A program made the translations under genes and the position numbers. Shown in pieces: positions 18,601-25,878 of a stretch of 48,089 nt of DNA (position 1 is the first letter of the stretch; each line of letters starts with the position of its first letter). The DNA is taken from NCBI RefSeq assembly GCF_000514815.1, contig NZ_AZWQ01000033.1, positions 1-48,089 of the forward strand, in the 5' to 3' direction. The notes beneath the pieces are model-generated. The model ran no database searches. It was not told where the DNA came from and saw only the letters and a list, made by a program, of their open reading frames with translations. The DNA comes from Salinispora fenicalii (GTDB taxonomy: Bacteria; Actinomycetota; Actinomycetes; Mycobacteriales; Micromonosporaceae).

Positions 18601-18806
18601 TACTCGATGTCGAGGGCATCCGGCCGGACCGTCCGCTCATCGAGTACGGCGCCCACTCACTCAACATCTTTACCACCCTCGCCGAGGTGCAGGAGCACTA
18701 CGGGGTGGCGGTGCCATTGGTCGACTTCTTCGCCGCACCGACCGTGGCCACCCTGGCCGAACTGATCCGGGCGGGCCAGGACGGCGACGCGGCGGTGACG
18801 TCATGA
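15615..18806 (+). CDS. NRPS protein, C-A-PCP
   Basis: One 1063-residue NRPS module. The condensation domain carries HHIILDG near residue 149 (HHxxxDG intact) and spans about 15-440. The adenylation domain (about 465-975) has YTSGSTGQPKG, FDVSFQEIL with the conserved Asp, NLYGPTE, YRTGD, GRMDTQVKIRGYRIELGEIE and TGKTDR. The carrier domain has GAHSLNI near 1011. By eye the specificity pocket reads D-V-Q-Y-C-S-L-A-V; its first four positions resemble some proline-activating domains, but the rest does not, so the substrate is uncertain. The GTG 15615 start overlaps the upstream carrier gene. A condensation domain at the very N-terminus implies that it accepts a unit from a separate carrier protein. 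Confidence 0.93.
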   Translation: MTTTAGTKLATATAPARLPITESQKGLLVVNERSPGRAVYNQLVRFDIDPSVPDEMIERALVTVVAVQPAMRQVFGLLPEMHVRLTPPPQPQDFPLEWVTARQRDFEEAVGAAQQRIGRPEFDLANGPAYRFAVVRCLDEPRVAVLMCDHHIILDGVSMGPLVRDLQEALSGRLVGAEVEQRRSAREKAFIKELAAQNRTATSDRVVERSREWAARLREVPPLVLAPLPGRAVQTEFTGARVSWHLSQSETAALSEACRRLEISPFVFFSGIYGTVLARHGNVSSVLVGSPFMARRTIGAFELGGFFVNTLPVTVDVEWGRTVDEHLGKVVRESIDFCRANVDVTFNRLVADVQPDRSSNRNPLFSAMLAMQDTFTPEPDGAVLRVLEPGNGTAKFDLWLGATPVDGRWLLELEYDRQLIAPVVADGLLTSLRDAVRWAVRDGSRRLGDLFADASGAASVRSDGWTSPLSGDTPWDWVSVAARQRPDAPAIEDPNRQLNYGQLVAEAERISAGLAAHGVGPRAVVGLAATTLCDTVTAILAILRRGAAYLPLDPGLPAQRLEYMVRRAGCEFIVGETVVPGVPTVTVADLTAATQPLPDSLADPTAPIYVMYTSGSTGQPKGVQMGHRPLANLTSWQIAALAMDAETRFLQYAPLGFDVSFQEILPTLAAGGTVVSREPADRRMFTAMLTRIATTEVTHVYLPVAALRPLVQTAAARGTRLPALRYLCVSGEQLTVDDEIRDFFLAHPHCTLVNLYGPTETHAVTSHRLSYRDSVWPTHMPIGQPYPGVSAYVVDVTGHLAPPGVAGELLLGGDCPADGYINDPDSTVERFVPDRFSGTPGRTMYRTGDLVVRDDRGDLVFLGRMDTQVKIRGYRIELGEIETVANQVDGVRQAVALVRGSGVDRELGLIVRPDTDATFDPEQVRQRLATVLPVYMRPLWIFAVDVVPTTPTGKTDRDALLRLADELLVDQQSADTGEVTYTDELERDLAGLWGRVLDVEGIRPDRPLIEYGAHSLNIFTTLAEVQEHYGVAVPLVDFFAAPTVATLAELIRAGQDGDAAVTS

Positions 18807-19528
18807 CGACCAGGCTGCCCGGCCGGCTGGTTCCCCTGCTGCGGCGGGGCACGCGGCCCGTGTGCGTGCTGCTGCCGGGCGCCGGTGGTGGGCTGCACCC
18901 CTACTTGCGGCTCGCCGCGGCGATCGGAAAGACCCATAACGTCGCGGCGGTACGCGCGGCCGGCCTACTGCCCGACGAGGAACCGGAAGTCAGCATCGCC
19001 GACATGGCTGATGCGGCGACGCGGGCGCTGGCCGCGGACCAGACGGTCCCGGCGGCTGTCGTCGGCTGGTCCCTTGGCGGCGCGGTGGCCTGGGAGCTGT
19101 GCGTGCGGCTGGCCGAACAGGGGTACCAGCCCGACCTGGTGCTAGTGGACGCGTCGCCGCTGCCGCGCCGTGCCACGGCCGAGGAGGACGCCCACGTCCG
19201 CGAAACCATCATCGGGATGCTCGGGCCGCGCCCCGACCCGGCGACCGTCAAGCGGGTCCGACGGGTCTTCGACACGCAGGTCGCTGCCCTCGCGAGCTAC
19301 CGGGCCGACCGCTCCTACCCGGGCCGCGTGTTGATGCTGATGTGCACCGACGAGGAGTTCACGTTTCGGGCAGGGGCCGAAGCCCGGTGGCGGGAGCTCG
19401 CGCCGAATCTAAGTGCCGGACGGCTCGACGCAGGCCACTTCGATGTCTTCGACCCCGAGCGCCTGCCGCAGTTGGTCGACGAGGTGACGCCGTTTCTTGA
19501 CCGAGCTTCCGGGGCGGTGCTGCGATGA
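18803..19528 (+). CDS. Free-standing thioesterase (alpha/beta hydrolase)
   Basis: A 241-residue NRPS-type thioesterase with LLPGAGGGLHPY near the N-terminus, nucleophile motif GWSLGGAVAWEL (Ser about residue 88), acidic residue in LVLVDASPL and histidine in DAGHFDVF, completing a Ser-Asp-His triad. Such proteins remove wrong or stalled acyl groups from carrier proteins, or release intermediates. ATG 18803 overlaps the NRPS stop and its own stop overlaps the SDR start. Because the second NRPS protein has its own fused thioesterase, an editing or intermediate-release role is more likely than final release. Confidence 0.85.
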   Translation: MTTRLPGRLVPLLRRGTRPVCVLLPGAGGGLHPYLRLAAAIGKTHNVAAVRAAGLLPDEEPEVSIADMADAATRALAADQTVPAAVVGWSLGGAVAWELCVRLAEQGYQPDLVLVDASPLPRRATAEEDAHVRETIIGMLGPRPDPATVKRVRRVFDTQVAALASYRADRSYPGRVLMLMCTDEEFTFRAGAEARWRELAPNLSAGRLDAGHFDVFDPERLPQLVDEVTPFLDRASGAVLR

Positions 19529-20265
19529 GGCCGCTGGGGGTCGTCAGCGGCGGCACCCGGGGCATCGGTCTGTCCTTCAGTCGTCGCCTGGTAGAGCTGG
19601 GCCATCGGGTAGTCGCGCTGTACCGCGATGACGCCCTCGCGGCGGCAGCGGCGGCTGCGGAACTGGGCGAGGCGTTCCACCCGGTCCGGCTGGATGTCGC
19701 TGATGCTGACGCGGTAGGCGCAGCCGTTAAGACGACTCTCGACGTGCACGGTCCGCCAACCGTGCTGGTGAATAACGCGGGAATCAATATCGACCGGCCT
19801 TTTCTGCAGATGTCGACCGAGGACTGGCGGCGGGTACTGGACACGAACCTCTCCGGCGTGTTCCATCTGACCCGCGAGTTCGCGCCGGCGATGCTGAAGG
19901 CCGAGGGCGACGGCGTCATCGTCAACGTGGGCGCCACCACTGGCATCCGTCCCCGCCTCAACGGCGTGAACTACTGCGCCAGCAAGGCTGGCTTGCTGCA
20001 GCTGACCAAGTGCCTAGCGCTGGAGCTCGCGCCCCGAATCAGGGTCAACTGCTTGATCCCGGGCATGACCGAGACCGACGAGCTAGTGACCCGGTTCCGG
20101 CTTGACGACCCGGCTGCCCGAGCGGCAGTGGTGGCGGAGATTCCTCGGGGCCACATTGGGACCACCGAGGAGATCGCCGCCGCCCTGGAGTTCCTCGTAG
20201 GGCCGGCAAGCGGATACCTGACTGGGCAAAAGCTAATCGTGGATGGTGGGCAGTTCATGTGGTGA
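19525..20265 (+). CDS. SDR-family oxidoreductase, FabG-like
   Basis: The 246-residue protein shows the Rossmann motif GGTRGIG at residues 9-15, NNAGIN, and the catalytic pair in YCASK, with family-typical end GYLTGQKLIVDGGQ. It resembles 3-oxoacyl-ACP reductases, so an NAD(P)H-dependent step on a carrier-bound or free intermediate is likely. At the position of the catalytic serine (13 residues before the tyrosine) the sequence is VNVGATTG, with Ala instead of Ser, which is unusual and may weaken or change catalysis. It sits in the operon between the thioesterase and the ProA-like enzyme, with overlaps on both sides. Confidence 0.85.
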   Translation: MRPLGVVSGGTRGIGLSFSRRLVELGHRVVALYRDDALAAAAAAAELGEAFHPVRLDVADADAVGAAVKTTLDVHGPPTVLVNNAGINIDRPFLQMSTEDWRRVLDTNLSGVFHLTREFAPAMLKAEGDGVIVNVGATTGIRPRLNGVNYCASKAGLLQLTKCLALELAPRIRVNCLIPGMTETDELVTRFRLDDPAARAAVVAEIPRGHIGTTEEIAAALEFLVGPASGYLTGQKLIVDGGQFMW

Positions 20266-21542
20266 CTGATATGGACAAGATCCTAGACGACGCGACGCGG
20301 GCCCGAGCCGAGCTTCCCCCACCCGGCGACGAACGCTACGACCGGTATTGCGAGGCGCTCGCCGACGAGCTCTCCTCGGGCTGGGCCGACGTGCTGGCGG
20401 CGAATGCCACCGACGTGGCCCAAGGCACCAGGGCCGGTCTCGGTCCCGAACTAGTCGACCGCCTGGCGCTTGGCAAGCGTCACCTCGACGCGCTGGTCGA
20501 CCTGATTGCGCGCACTCGTGTGGCGCTGCCGACAGTGACCGCCCCGACCGTTGGTCACCGGGCCGGCAATGGCGCCACCGTGCGCCGGCTGCCCAAGCCG
20601 CTGGGTGTGGTCCTGATGATCTTCGAAGCGCGGCCGACAGTGACGGTGGAGGGCGCCCTGCTGCCTGTGGCGGTCGGCAACGTAGCCATCCTGCGCGGCG
20701 GCACGGAGATCGCAGCCACCAACCAGGCCCTCGCCGTCGTCATCGGCCGGGCGCTGAAAGACGCGCAACTACCCACCGGCACGGTACAGGTCGTCACCGA
20801 CCCCGACCGGCGGCTAGTGCGGGCCCTACTCAAGCGGCACGACAAGATCGATGGACTCATTCCCCGGGGCAGCCCGTCCCTGATCGACTACTGCCTGACC
20901 AGTTCCACCATCCCGGTCATCGCCAGCGGCGGCGGGGTCAACCACCTCTACGTCGACCGCAGCGCCGACCTGGAGCTGGCCGCCCGGATCGCCCTCGACA
21001 GCAAGCTCGGCGAGCCCACCGCCTGCAACACCCTCGAACTGGTGCTGGCCCACGAGGACGTGGCCGAGGAGTTGACTCGGGCCCTCCTGCGAGCTGGCGC
21101 CGGGCTGGCCGAGCCATGGCTGCTGCGGGTTGACCCCCGGCTGGCCGCCGCCGTACCTCCCGGGGCGCCCGTGGCCGAACTGGCCGCCGCCGACAACGGT
21201 CGGGAGTTTCTGGAACGCGCGGTCGGCATCCGGCCCGTCGCTGGCCTCGACGAGGCGGTTGCTCACATCCGCCGCTTCGGCTCCCAGCACACCGAGGGCG
21301 TGGTAGCCGCTGACCCGGCCTCCGTGGAGGCATTCCTGGCCGGGGTGGACGCCGCCACGCTGGTGGTCAACGGCTCCCTGCGCCTGCACGACGGTCCGAC
21401 GATGGGGCTGGGACCGGAGCTGTCTATCGCCACCGGCCGGCTACATGTCCGCGGACCCGTCAGCCTGTCTGCCCTGCTGACCTGGAGCTGGGTCGTCGAC
21501 GCCGGGGGCAGGCTGCGCGGCGAAACGGAGGCGGCGACATGA
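20262..21542 (+). CDS. ProA-like aldehyde dehydrogenase (glutamate-5-semialdehyde dehydrogenase family)
   Basis: The protein (about 426 residues) follows gamma-glutamyl phosphate reductase throughout: KPLGVVLMIFEARPTVTVEG, AVGNVAILRGG, KIDGLIPRGSPSLI, PVIASGGGVNHLYVD, and catalytic Cys in GEPTACNTLELVL (about residue 255). ProA normally reduces gamma-glutamyl phosphate with NADPH to the semialdehyde, a proline precursor. No glutamate kinase gene (proB) is near, and the gene lies inside a biosynthetic operon followed immediately by a carrier protein, so a pathway role is inferred. It might reduce an activated glutamyl-type or carrier-bound acyl unit to an aldehyde. Starts GTG 20259, GTG 20262 and ATG 20271 are all possible; 20262 gives the usual GTGA overlap. 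Confidence 0.87.
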   Translation: MTDMDKILDDATRARAELPPPGDERYDRYCEALADELSSGWADVLAANATDVAQGTRAGLGPELVDRLALGKRHLDALVDLIARTRVALPTVTAPTVGHRAGNGATVRRLPKPLGVVLMIFEARPTVTVEGALLPVAVGNVAILRGGTEIAATNQALAVVIGRALKDAQLPTGTVQVVTDPDRRLVRALLKRHDKIDGLIPRGSPSLIDYCLTSSTIPVIASGGGVNHLYVDRSADLELAARIALDSKLGEPTACNTLELVLAHEDVAEELTRALLRAGAGLAEPWLLRVDPRLAAAVPPGAPVAELAAADNGREFLERAVGIRPVAGLDEAVAHIRRFGSQHTEGVVAADPASVEAFLAGVDAATLVVNGSLRLHDGPTMGLGPELSIATGRLHVRGPVSLSALLTWSWVVDAGGRLRGETEAAT

Positions 21543-21808
21543 CTGACCGGCCTCGAGTCAACGAGGCAGTCAAACGGCTGGTCGTACGCGAGTCACGGGT
21601 CTCGGTCGACCCCGGCACCATCGACGACCTCGAGCCACTCAACGGTGACCTGCTACGAGTCAACTCGCTGGGCTTCCTCGGCATGCTCGTGCGGCTCGAG
21701 GACGAACTCGACGTCACGTTGCCGGACGACATCTTCGCCGGGCGGGCCTTCACGACCGTCGCCGACCTGGTCGACGTCGTCGTGGATCTGGTGAGGGAGG
21801 AGTCATGA
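21539..21808 (+). CDS. Acyl carrier protein
   Basis: An 89-residue ACP-like protein with the helix II attachment site in RVNSLGFLGMLVRLEDEL (Ser in NSL, about residue 41; Asn stands in place of the usual Asp) and the following LPDDIFAGRAFTTVADLVD typical of carrier proteins. It overlaps the ProA-like gene upstream and the TrpB-like gene downstream by 4 nt each. Its position between these two enzymes suggests that one or both act on an intermediate bound to it. This is inference from gene order. Confidence 0.85.
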   Translation: MTDRPRVNEAVKRLVVRESRVSVDPGTIDDLEPLNGDLLRVNSLGFLGMLVRLEDELDVTLPDDIFAGRAFTTVADLVDVVVDLVREES

Positions 21809-23145
21809 CCGAGACGCCTCGAGCCTGGCGCAGCGTCCTGCCGCACCTTGGCTACGAGCTGCCCGCCGATGTGACGCCGCCGAGCACCGGCGGCCCGATG
21901 ACCGCCACTTTGCCGCTAGAGCTGATCCGGCAGAGTGTCGCAACCCGGGAATTCTGGCCGATCCCCGAGCCGGTCGCCGAGCGATACCGAACCTACCGGC
22001 CGGCGCCGCTATGGCGGGCCCGGCGCTTCGAGGCCGAGATCGGAGCGACCGTCCCGATCTACGTGAAGTACGAGGGTGGCAACATCTCGGGTAGCCACAA
22101 ATTCAACACTGCGCTGGCGCAGGCCCACTACTACCACCGCGCAGGCTTCCGGGAGTTGGTCACTGGAACCGGCGCCGGGCAGTGGGGCAGCGCGCTCGCC
22201 GCCGCGTGCGCCGCATTCGGCATGGCCTGCACCGTTTTCATGGTCGGCGGGAGCCTACGCGATAAGCCGTATCGGGGCAGCCTGATGCGCCTCTACAGCG
22301 CGGACCTGCACGCCAGCCCCAGCCCACTGACACAAGTGGGACGCGTCGCCGCCGAGCGGTCCGGGCAGGGCAACAGCCTCGCGTTAGCCATCGGCGAGGC
22401 CGTCGAGTATGCCCGAGCGGACCCCAAGCGGGCGTTTTGTATCGGCAGTGGCGAGACATACAGCATCCTGCACCAGTCGGTGATCGGCCTGGAGGCCATC
22501 GACCAGCTTGCTGCTCTTGACGCCAGCGTGGAGGCGGTGATCGGTTGCGTGGGTGCCGGCAGCAACTTCGGCGGACTGGCCCTGCCGTTCTTCGCCGCCG
22601 ACTCCGCCGGGGAGCGGGACGTGCCCACCGACTTGATCGCGGTGGAGTCCAGCACCACCCCGAAACTCACCCGTGGGGTGTACGCCTATGACCACACGGA
22701 CTCCACAGGCACCGGACCGATGGAGGCGATGTACACGATCGGCAGCGGGTACGCAATCCCCGCATCGCACTCGGCGGGATTGCGCTTCCACGGTGCGGCG
22801 AAGCTCATCTCCGCGATGCGGTACCGAGACCAGATCTCGGCGTTGGCGGTGGGCCAGCGGGAGGCGCTGACCGCTGGCCGGACGTTCGCCCTGACCGAAC
22901 TGGTAGTGCCTGCACCGGAGTCGGGTCACGCGCTGGCGGCCGCTGCCCGGGTAGCGACAGGCCGCGAACCCGGGCACTCAGCACGGCGCGGGCTGCTGGT
23001 CTGTATCAGCGGGCACGGCCTGCTCGACCTGGCCGCATACGACAAGCTCCTCGCCGGTTTGCCCGAGGACCGCGCAGCCGACTCGGACGCGTTGCGGGCG
23101 GCGACGGCGTCGCTGCGCGCAGTCCACCCGATGGGAGAGGCGTGA
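21805..23145 (+). CDS. TrpB-like PLP-dependent enzyme
   Basis: A 446-residue fold-type II PLP enzyme close to the TrpB2 type of tryptophan synthase beta chain: YRPAPLWRARRFE, YVKYEGGNISGSHKFNTALA with the PLP lysine (about residue 98), TGTGAGQWGSALAAACAAFG, CTVFMVGG, LHQSVIGLEA and phosphate-binding GCVGAGSNFGGLALPFF. TrpB enzymes make an aminoacrylate from serine or a related amino acid and add a nucleophile. No trpA or other tryptophan gene is nearby, so it probably performs a beta-replacement that makes an unusual amino acid for the pathway. Its start overlaps the ACP stop, and a C39/ACP gene follows after 1 nt. Confidence 0.85.
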   Translation: MTETPRAWRSVLPHLGYELPADVTPPSTGGPMTATLPLELIRQSVATREFWPIPEPVAERYRTYRPAPLWRARRFEAEIGATVPIYVKYEGGNISGSHKFNTALAQAHYYHRAGFRELVTGTGAGQWGSALAAACAAFGMACTVFMVGGSLRDKPYRGSLMRLYSADLHASPSPLTQVGRVAAERSGQGNSLALAIGEAVEYARADPKRAFCIGSGETYSILHQSVIGLEAIDQLAALDASVEAVIGCVGAGSNFGGLALPFFAADSAGERDVPTDLIAVESSTTPKLTRGVYAYDHTDSTGTGPMEAMYTIGSGYAIPASHSAGLRFHGAAKLISAMRYRDQISALAVGQREALTAGRTFALTELVVPAPESGHALAAAARVATGREPGHSARRGLLVCISGHGLLDLAAYDKLLAGLPEDRAADSDALRAATASLRAVHPMGEA

Positions 23146-23146
23146 C

Positions 23147-24382
23147 ATGGTCGTTGTGCCTGCAATTCCGACGCGCAGTCGGGAGTGGACGCCGGTGCTG
23201 ACCGGTCTTCGCGCCGAGCTGCTGGACTGCGTGCAGGTGAACCTGGCCGCCCTGGCTGATCGAGCCTACCGGCCTGGCGCACACCTGGAGCTCGGCGCCA
23301 GCCTGCGGCTTCACATCACCGCGCAACCCGCAGGGACGCCAGCGGTCACCGCGTCGGTCGAGCAGCGGTTGACCGAGGCGGGCGACCTGCTCGGCCTTCG
23401 GGTCACCCGGCGCTGGGACGATGTGCCTGGTACCCGGCTGCGTGAGCTACTCGCGGAGCACTCGCCGCTCTATGTGGTCGCCGACACGTTCACCATGAGC
23501 TGGCTGCCGTACGCCGGCAACCAGCACATGGAACACAGCTTCCTGTTGGTTGACGCCGACGATCCCTGCGTCTTGGTCGATGGCTACCACAACTCCACTC
23601 AGTGGGGCGACGCGCGACCGGGAACGTGGCGAATGTCGGCTGCGCAATTCGACGCGGCGGTGCCCCGAGCGACCGCGATGACCGTCGCCGCCGACGGGGC
23701 CCCAACGCTTGACCGGGCGGCGGTCCTGCGCGACAACGCTTCCGCGCTGCACGCCGAGGCAGACCAGATTGAGGACTACCTAGCGGCAGTGCGGCGACGG
23801 GTGGGCGAGGCGCAGGCGGCGACCCAGCTCGTACTCGACGTGTGGCTGCTCGGCCGGTCCCGGGCCCTGCACGCCGCCTGGCTGGCCAACGATCCGACCA
23901 CCGCTGACGCGGCACGGGAGGCCGCCGCCCGCGCCGACGAATGGCTCACCCTGGCTAGTCAGAGCTACGTGGCAATGCGCCGGGTCCACCGAGGCGGCGT
24001 CTTCCCCGCTCCGGTCCTCGACCAGCTTGACGGCCTGCTGCGCGGCGAGGTGGCGTTCGCTGATCGGCTCGCCGACACCGGACGGGTGCCGCCGCAGGGC
24101 GCGCCGAACGCCGAATCTCAACAGATCCGCGGGGTGCTCGCCGACGAAGTCCGGGCTGCCCTCGGGGTGGGTCCTGAGGTACCAGTCGATGATCGTCCCC
24201 TACGGGCACTGCCTGGCTTCAACTCCTTCCGGCTGGTCGAGGTGATCGAGCGAGCAGAGGCCCGACTGCGGGTGGAGCTGGACCCGGACGACCTTACGAG
24301 GACGGCCCTGCACGACCTCGACTCACTCGGAGCCGTGTTCGACCGGGCCCGTGCGGCGACGCGAAGGGTGTCGGGCCGGTGA
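23147..24382 (+). CDS. C39-like (BtrH-type) acyltransferase fused to a carrier domain
   Basis: The 411-residue protein begins with a BtrH_N/C39-like domain: ELLDCVQVNLAALADRAY supplies the candidate nucleophile Cys (about residue 26), MEHSFLLVDADDP the histidine, and DGYHN an acidic residue. A helical middle (about 195-320) follows. The C-terminus is a carrier-like domain with LPGFNSFRLVEVIERAEARL (Ser about residue 357) and LDPDDLTRTALHDLDSLG. BtrH moves an aminoacyl group from an acyl carrier protein to an amine in butirosin biosynthesis. The fusion suggests that this protein carries and transfers its own acyl load. I know of no described example, but I cannot search. It overlaps the AMP ligase gene. 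Confidence 0.75.
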   Translation: MVVVPAIPTRSREWTPVLTGLRAELLDCVQVNLAALADRAYRPGAHLELGASLRLHITAQPAGTPAVTASVEQRLTEAGDLLGLRVTRRWDDVPGTRLRELLAEHSPLYVVADTFTMSWLPYAGNQHMEHSFLLVDADDPCVLVDGYHNSTQWGDARPGTWRMSAAQFDAAVPRATAMTVAADGAPTLDRAAVLRDNASALHAEADQIEDYLAAVRRRVGEAQAATQLVLDVWLLGRSRALHAAWLANDPTTADAAREAAARADEWLTLASQSYVAMRRVHRGGVFPAPVLDQLDGLLRGEVAFADRLADTGRVPPQGAPNAESQQIRGVLADEVRAALGVGPEVPVDDRPLRALPGFNSFRLVEVIERAEARLRVELDPDDLTRTALHDLDSLGAVFDRARAATRRVSGR

Positions 24383-25878
24383 CCGCGCTGCTGCACGACC
24401 TGCTGGACCGCACTGCGACCGCTCATCCGGACACGTCGGCGATCAGCCACGGCGACCAGGTCCAAAGCTACCGGAACCTGGACGCAGCCAGCCGGCGGCT
24501 TGCCAGCTGGCTGGCTACGCGCGGTGTCCGCCAAGGCGGACGAGTGCTCATCTGCCTGCCCACCGACCCGCTGGTACCCGCCCTGCTGTACGCCTGCTCC
24601 CGGGCGGGCGCCGTGTTCAGCATGGTCAACGAGCAATCCCCCATGGTCACCTTGGCCCATGTGCTGACCGATGCCGAGCCGATACTGCTCGTCACTGACA
24701 GTCCTCGAGCACTCGCCGTGGCCGCGAGCCACGGCGTGCCGACCGTGGGTACGGCCGAGCTGCGCGACGTCGTACAGGACGGTTCGGACTCCGCGCCAGC
24801 AGAGCCCCCACTGGCCGTCGACCCGATATGCCTGATCTACACCTCTGGCAGCACCGGCATGCCGAAGGCAGTGGTCTCTACCCACGCGCAGGTGGTCTTC
24901 GCCGTCAAGGCCATCGCCTCCCAGCTCGCCTACCGGGCGGACGACGTCGTGTGGTGCGCGCTGCCACTGTCGTTCGACTATGGTATGTACCAAATCTTCC
25001 TCAGCACCCTGGCCGGCGCCCGGCTACATCTGGCCTCCCCCGCCGACACCGGCCCGACGCTGCCCCGGCACCTGGTAAGCAGCGCCGCGACCGTGCTACC
25101 CGCCGTGCCCGCGCTGGCCCGTGGCCTGGTCCGAATGCTGTCCCGCCCGGGCACGACCGTGCCCACGCTGCGTCTACTCACCAACACTGGCGCCGCGATG
25201 CCGCCGGAGGTTCTGCGCGACCTGCGTGCCCGCATACCCACCTTGCGCGTCCAGCTGATGTTCGGGCTGACGGAGTGCAAACGGGCGGCAATCATGCCAG
25301 TGGATGAGGACCTGCGCCGACCGGGCGCCTGCGGGCGAGCCCTGCCCGGCACCGAGATCCTGGTCGTCGACGCGGACGGCGCGACGGTGCCGCCCGACAC
25401 CGTCGGCGAGATCGTGGTCCGAGGCCCGCACGTCATGGCCGGCTACTGGCGTCGACCGGAACTCACCGCCCAGCGTTTCCCCCGCGTTGAAGGCCTCTTC
25501 CCCCAGCTGCGCACGGGCGACCATGGCTGGCTCGACGCCGAGGGGTACCTGTACTTCGTCGGCAGGCGTGACGACATCTACAAGGAACGCGGCATCCGCG
25601 TCAGCGTCACCGAGGTCGAGGCGGCGGCGTACCGAATTCCGCAGATTCAGGCAGCCGCCGTGCTGCCGCCGAGGGTGGAGGACGGCGGTGATTCGGCCAC
25701 TTTGTTCGTAGTGAGCGAACTGACAGCGCCCGAGGTACTCGCCGCGCTGCGCACCGAGCTCGACGAGATCAAGATACCCCGGACGTGCCTGGTCGTGCCG
25801 GAGATCCCGTTGACCCGCAACGGCAAGGTCGACCGAGCCGAGCTGTACCGAATGTGGTCGGAGCACACCTGTGTCTGA
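24379..25878 (+). CDS. AMP-forming acyl/aminoacyl ligase
   Basis: A 499-residue member of the acyl-CoA ligase/adenylate-forming superfamily: IYTSGSTGMPKAVV (P-loop), LPLSFDYGMYQIF, MFGLTECKRAAIMP, LRTGDHGWLDAEGYLYFVGRRDD, KERGIRVSVTEVE and LTRNGKVDRAEL with the C-terminal catalytic lysine. It resembles the ligases that are paired with a PLP decarboxylase and an ACP, for example in exosortase-A-associated loci. The next two genes are just such a decarboxylase and ACP, so it most likely activates an amino acid and loads that ACP. GTG 24379 overlaps the upstream gene by 4 nt; its end overlaps the decarboxylase by 8 nt. Confidence 0.88.
   Translation: MTALLHDLLDRTATAHPDTSAISHGDQVQSYRNLDAASRRLASWLATRGVRQGGRVLICLPTDPLVPALLYACSRAGAVFSMVNEQSPMVTLAHVLTDAEPILLVTDSPRALAVAASHGVPTVGTAELRDVVQDGSDSAPAEPPLAVDPICLIYTSGSTGMPKAVVSTHAQVVFAVKAIASQLAYRADDVVWCALPLSFDYGMYQIFLSTLAGARLHLASPADTGPTLPRHLVSSAATVLPAVPALARGLVRMLSRPGTTVPTLRLLTNTGAAMPPEVLRDLRARIPTLRVQLMFGLTECKRAAIMPVDEDLRRPGACGRALPGTEILVVDADGATVPPDTVGEIVVRGPHVMAGYWRRPELTAQRFPRVEGLFPQLRTGDHGWLDAEGYLYFVGRRDDIYKERGIRVSVTEVEAAAYRIPQIQAAAVLPPRVEDGGDSATLFVVSELTAPEVLAALRTELDEIKIPRTCLVVPEIPLTRNGKVDRAELYRMWSEHTCV

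Noticed and set aside
20262..21542. Housekeeping proline biosynthesis gene
   Set aside because: No proB or obg is nearby, and the gene overlaps cluster genes on both sides, so a pathway role is preferred. A check of the whole genome is needed to be certain.
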